From: Planctomycetales bacterium
Lineage (GTDB): Bacteria; Planctomycetota; Planctomycetia; Gemmatales; Gemmataceae
Assembly (NCBI GenBank): GCA_020054355.1
Contig: JAGVLI010000654.1
Coordinates: 1-7,728, forward strand
Direction of reading: 5' to 3'
Length of the DNA: 7,728 nucleotides
Below, one piece after another: positions 5,092 through 7,728 of this stretch; position 1 is the stretch's first letter, and each line of letters opens with the position of its first letter. The notes beneath the pieces are model-generated. The model did not search any database. It was not told where the DNA came from and worked only from the letters and a program-made list of their open reading frames with translations. Made by a program: the position numbers and the translations under genes.

Positions 5092-6837
5092 TCACTCCGG
5101 CCACAAGCCCGGCGGCACCTTGCCTTCAGACTTTTCCGGTTGGCGAATCCGCAGCGCCTGGGCGAAGATGGCGGCGATCGACTGCGACGACACCGGCTCC
5201 GGACGCGCGCCGGGTTTCACCCCCGCGCCGAAGACCACCAGGGGAACGTGGGTATCGTAGCGATGGGGCGATCCGTGCGTCGTGCCGCCCTCGAACGGCA
5301 TTTCCCAGATGTAGTAAGGCTTCAGGATCACGGTTACTTCTCCGCAGCGCGGCGCATAGAAGGTCTTCCAGACCCGCTCGTCTTCCTCGGGCGGTCGCGG
5401 CCCTTCCAGTTCCTTGCGCGTGTAGGCGCGCTGGATGCCCGTCTGGCTTTGCAGCCAGCGCGCCAGCGTCTGCTCGACTTCCGCCTGATCCAGCTTCAGG
5501 GCGGTCAGCACGGCACGGTTCAGATAGAAGAACGGCGGATGACCGGTGCCCTCGAACCAGCGCACGCTGCCTTCCGGCTGCTTGAAGCGGACGGTCAGGT
5601 AGTCGGCCGCCTCCGTGGCCAGCTTTGAGAAAGACAGGCGATCCGCTTCCCGACCCTGTGCCCGACTCACTTCCGGCAACGGGCAGACGCCGTGGTCGGC
5701 GGTCACCAGCAGCAGGTAGCGGCCCCGGCCCACCCGGCTGTCGAGGTGGTTGAGGAGATCGCGCATGATGAGGTCGGCGCGCAGGGTCACGTCGAGCACC
5801 TCCTGCGAGTCCGGCCCCCAGCTGTGGCCGACGGAGTCATTGCAAGAGAAGCTGACGCAGAGCAGGTCGGCCCGGTCGTCGCTGCCCAGTTGCTCGCCGT
5901 CAATGGCCCGCTTGACCAGGTCCAGCAGCAGTTCGTTGCCAAAGGGCGAGTTGTACATGGCGCTGTAGTACGCCTTGCCGGGCTGCTTCAGCCCGGCCGT
6001 CATGGGATGGGGAAACGTCCGGCCCTGGAGAAAGCCTTTGCTCTCGCCGGGCTGATCGTCCACCCCGCTGTAGCGCACGTAGTTGATGTCGGGGCGCAGG
6101 TGCGTCCAGTCCTTGCCGAACCACTGATCGGAGGGCTTGGGCTGTTGTCGGTTGAACTCCGCCACCCACGGGTGGACCCGAGCGCTGAAATACGTGGACG
6201 TGACGAAGGTGCCCGTGCTGCTGTCCAGCCAGTAGCAAGCATCCGTGCGATGGCCGGCGGGCAGCACGGCCGCGCGGTCCTTGATCGACAGACCGATGAC
6301 CTTGGCCTGGCCGCCGGTTTCCTGCTTCAGCACATCGCCGACCGTTGGCGCCAGCAGCCGATCCGGGGAGACGCTGGCATAGCGCGGTTGACCGCCGGGC
6401 AGGGCGGCGGTGGCGGGCGGCGGCGGGACTTGCTCGTAGCGGGACGATTGCACGGAGGAAACGTCCGCGCCTTCCGAGCGCTCGAACCATTCGTTGGCGA
6501 CGATGCCATGCTGCGACGGCGTGCAGCCCGTGAGCATCGACGCATGGCCGGCCGCCGTCACCGTGTTGGCGTAGGGCAAGTGACAGTTCTGGAACCAGGC
6601 GCCTTCGTCGAGCAGCCGGCGGAACCCGCCGTCCGGCGCGTACAGCGTTTGCCAGCGCTCCAGGTAATCGCCGCGCATCTGGTCGAAGGCCACCAGCACG
6701 ACCAGGCGCGGCCGCCCTGGCGTCTCGGGTTGCGGCAACTGCGGGCTGGGAGCCAGGAAGACGGCGGCACAGCCCAGCAGACCGACCAAGCCTGCCACAC
6801 TCAGGAGGCGGAGTAACCGACTGGTATCCGTGAACAT
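5092..6837 (-). CDS. Secreted alkaline phosphatase family protein, PafA-like
   Basis: 581 residues, ATG at 6837, TGA stop. Expected reaction: release of phosphate from organic phosphomonoesters outside the cytoplasm. A hydrophobic N-terminus ends in LLGC at residues 20-23, suggesting a lipoprotein or signal-anchored enzyme. The residues read like the type I phosphodiesterase/nucleotide pyrophosphatase branch: D52 in VAFDQMRGDY (metal), T94 in NTVTAAGH (nucleophile), N115 in GIVANEWF, D334 and H338 in CNDSVGHSWGPDS, D381-H382 in TADHG, and H521 in GTTHGSPHRYDTHVP. K186 and R188 in SIKDRAAVLPAGH match the Lys/Arg pair that marks the phosphate-irrepressible phosphatase PafA and favours monoesterase over diesterase action. 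Length is close to PafA (about 550 residues). Neighbours do not indicate a phosphate operon. The ribosome site is weak (GGAG ten bases upstream). Intact and complete; substrate preference is inference. Confidence 0.92.
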   Translation of the reverse strand: MFTDTSRLLRLLSVAGLVGLLGCAAVFLAPSPQLPQPETPGRPRLVVLVAFDQMRGDYLERWQTLYAPDGGFRRLLDEGAWFQNCHLPYANTVTAAGHASMLTGCTPSQHGIVANEWFERSEGADVSSVQSSRYEQVPPPPATAALPGGQPRYASVSPDRLLAPTVGDVLKQETGGQAKVIGLSIKDRAAVLPAGHRTDACYWLDSSTGTFVTSTYFSARVHPWVAEFNRQQPKPSDQWFGKDWTHLRPDINYVRYSGVDDQPGESKGFLQGRTFPHPMTAGLKQPGKAYYSAMYNSPFGNELLLDLVKRAIDGEQLGSDDRADLLCVSFSCNDSVGHSWGPDSQEVLDVTLRADLIMRDLLNHLDSRVGRGRYLLLVTADHGVCPLPEVSRAQGREADRLSFSKLATEAADYLTVRFKQPEGSVRWFEGTGHPPFFYLNRAVLTALKLDQAEVEQTLARWLQSQTGIQRAYTRKELEGPRPPEEDERVWKTFYAPRCGEVTVILKPYYIWEMPFEGGTTHGSPHRYDTHVPLVVFGAGVKPGARPEPVSSQSIAAIFAQALRIRQPEKSEGKVPPGLWPE

Positions 6838-6890
6838 CGCGCGAAAACTCCAGGAAGAATGCCGGCTTCGGGCAAAGGTGAAGCAAGCTC

Positions 6891-6919
6891 ATTGTGCCGC
6901 CGCAGGCCGTGGAAGACAA
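6891..6919 (-). promoter_or_regulatory. Candidate promoter of the phosphatase gene
   Basis: On the minus strand, TTGTCT (6914-6919) and CACAAT (6891-6896) are 17 bases apart, each four of six to consensus, about 54 bases before the ATG. It lies in the 198-base gap shared with the divergent plus-strand gene. I found no convincing plus-strand promoter and no PHO-box-like direct repeats in this gap. Confidence 0.3.
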
Positions 6920-7020
6920 GCAGCCGGGCGGGGAAAAGTCGCGCTCGGACCTTGCATCGGCACGCGGGTTGAAGGATGATGCCGCCTGGCGTGGTCGAGT
7001 GGTCCGACGGTCGGCAACCC

Positions 7021-7027
7021 GGCGAGG
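7021..7027 (+). promoter_or_regulatory. Ribosome binding site deciding the start at 7036
   Basis: ggcgagg lies eight bases before the ATG at 7036. In-frame ATGs at 6976 and 6979 would add 20 residues (MMPPGVVEWSDGRQPGEVFN) in front of a signal peptide and have no comparable site, so 7036 is preferred. Confidence 0.55.
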
Positions 7028-7035
7028 TTTTCAAC

Positions 7036-7638
7036 ATGAGGCTCGGTATCGTATCCGTGGCGGCCTGGTTTCTGGTCCTGAATCTGGCCGGCGCTGCCGA
7101 CGACCAGCTGAAGGACTCCACGTACTTTCCGCTGAAGATCGGCACGAAATGGCACTACCGCATCGGCGCTGCCAAGCTGACCTTGCAGGTCGCCAAGCAC
7201 GAAAAGGTCGGCGACATGACCTGCGCTCTGATCGAATCCTTGAAGGACGGCAACATCGTCGCCACCGAGCATGTGGCCGTCAAGGACGATGGCGTGTACC
7301 GTTACACGATTGCCGGTCAGAAGCCGGACATGCCGTTTCAGATCCTGAAGCTGCCGCCGAAGAAGGGCGACACCTGGAAAGTAGCGGTCAAGATCATGAA
7401 TGAAGAATTGAAGGGCACCTTCACCAGCGGCGAGGAAGAAGTCACGGTCCCGGCGGGGAAGTATCAAGCGGTCACGGCGACCAGCACCGGTTTCCAGTCG
7501 CCCGACGGCGAAGGCAACATGCAGGAGGTCGCCTTCAAGTTCTGGTTCGCGCCCAAGGTCGGCCAGGTGAAGCAGACGATTAAGATCGGCAAGCGGCCGG
7601 AGATCGCCATCGAACTGGAGAAGTTCGAGTCGCCTTGA
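7036..7638 (+). CDS. Small exported protein of unknown function (YFPLK-GTKWHY type)
   Basis: 200 residues from the ATG at 7036, TGA stop at 7636-7638. Residues 1-21 (MRLGIVSVAAWFLVLNLAGAA) form a good signal peptide, cleaved before DDQ. The mature protein begins DSTYFPLKIGTKWHYRIG and continues as alternating short strands (KLTLQVAKHEKVGD, VAVKDDGVYRYTIAGQK, FTSGEEEVTVPAGKYQAVTATS), ending with KFWFAPKVGQVKQTIKIG and a short ELEKFE tail. A secreted all-beta fold is likely. I recall the pairing of an N-terminal 'YFP-GxxW-Y' stretch with a C-terminal 'W-AP-VG-VK' stretch from many uncharacterised bacterial exported proteins and lipoproteins. No catalytic motif and only one cysteine outside the signal are visible. 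It diverges from the phosphatase gene across 198 bases, which might imply shared control, but nothing in the sequence shows it. Confidence 0.86.
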   Translation: MRLGIVSVAAWFLVLNLAGAADDQLKDSTYFPLKIGTKWHYRIGAAKLTLQVAKHEKVGDMTCALIESLKDGNIVATEHVAVKDDGVYRYTIAGQKPDMPFQILKLPPKKGDTWKVAVKIMNEELKGTFTSGEEEVTVPAGKYQAVTATSTGFQSPDGEGNMQEVAFKFWFAPKVGQVKQTIKIGKRPEIAIELEKFESP

Positions 7639-7660
7639 CTGCAGTTGACGCAGTCTCTTT
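7637..7660 (+). terminator. Weak hairpin plus T-rich tail at the end of the small exported gene
   Basis: gactgc (7637-7642) pairs with gcagtc (7650-7655) over a 7-base loop and is followed by tcttt. The stem overlaps the stop codon. The shape fits an intrinsic terminator but the stem has only 6 bp. Confidence 0.3.
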
Positions 7661-7676
7661 CATGGTCCAGGCGAGC

Positions 7677-7728
7677 GGCGGGCGTCAGCCCGCTGTTTTC
7701 TCGCATGAACAGCGGGCTGACGCCCGCC
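7677..7728. repeat. 21-bp perfect inverted repeat made of two head-to-head hairpins, at the window end
   Basis: Arms 7677-7697 and 7708-7728 are exact reverse complements around a 10-base loop (ttctcgcatg). Each arm itself folds: gcgggc, loop gtca, gcccgc (7678-7693 and its mirror at 7712-7727). The right arm ends at the last base, so the element may be longer. It lies 38 bases past the stop of the small exported gene. Confidence 0.93.

Noticed and set aside
5692..6816. Open frame of 374 codons on the plus strand, antisense to the phosphatase
   Set aside because: Low-complexity Arg/Ala/Val/Gly-rich product; the opposite strand encodes a complete enzyme with all active-site residues.

Overview
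This GC-rich window most likely comes from a planctomycete, probably Gemmatales/Gemmataceae. That placement is an inference from gene content: a DUF1501 protein, a POTRA-bearing exported protein with a 'GVNSDAG' segment that I associate with planctomycete BamA-like proteins, a small exported protein of the YFPLK-GTKWHY type, and short palindromic repeats in most intergenic gaps. No rRNA, tRNA, CRISPR array, transposase or phage gene is visible.

Layout. (1) 2-1327, plus strand: C-terminal ~441 residues of a DUF1501 protein whose N-terminus lies outside the window. (2) 1333-1501: a perfect 54-bp inverted repeat around a further 15-bp hairpin, between two convergent genes. (3) 1508-3943, minus strand: an 811-residue exported protein with one POTRA domain, an extremely cysteine-rich middle, TPR-like helices and an acidic C-terminus. 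It is the least ordinary gene here. (4) 3944-4230: leader of that gene plus three copies of a 21-bp palindromic unit, two direct and one inverted. (5) 4231-4902, minus strand: a class I SAM-dependent methyltransferase resembling phospholipid N-methyltransferase PmtA. (6) 5092-6837, minus strand: a secreted or lipid-anchored alkaline phosphatase superfamily enzyme with PafA-like active-site residues. (7) 7036-7638, plus strand: a 200-residue exported protein of unknown function, divergent from the phosphatase. (8) 7677-7728: another head-to-head hairpin repeat reaching the window edge.

The genes do not form an obvious pathway. Four of the five products look destined for the cell envelope or periplasm; DUF1501 export is inferred from the family only. 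The fifth is probably a membrane-lipid methyltransferase. Every gap is large enough for its own promoter, so these are probably single-gene transcription units. The points most worth following up are the POTRA/cysteine-rich chimera and the three paired-hairpin intergenic elements, which share an architecture but not a sequence.
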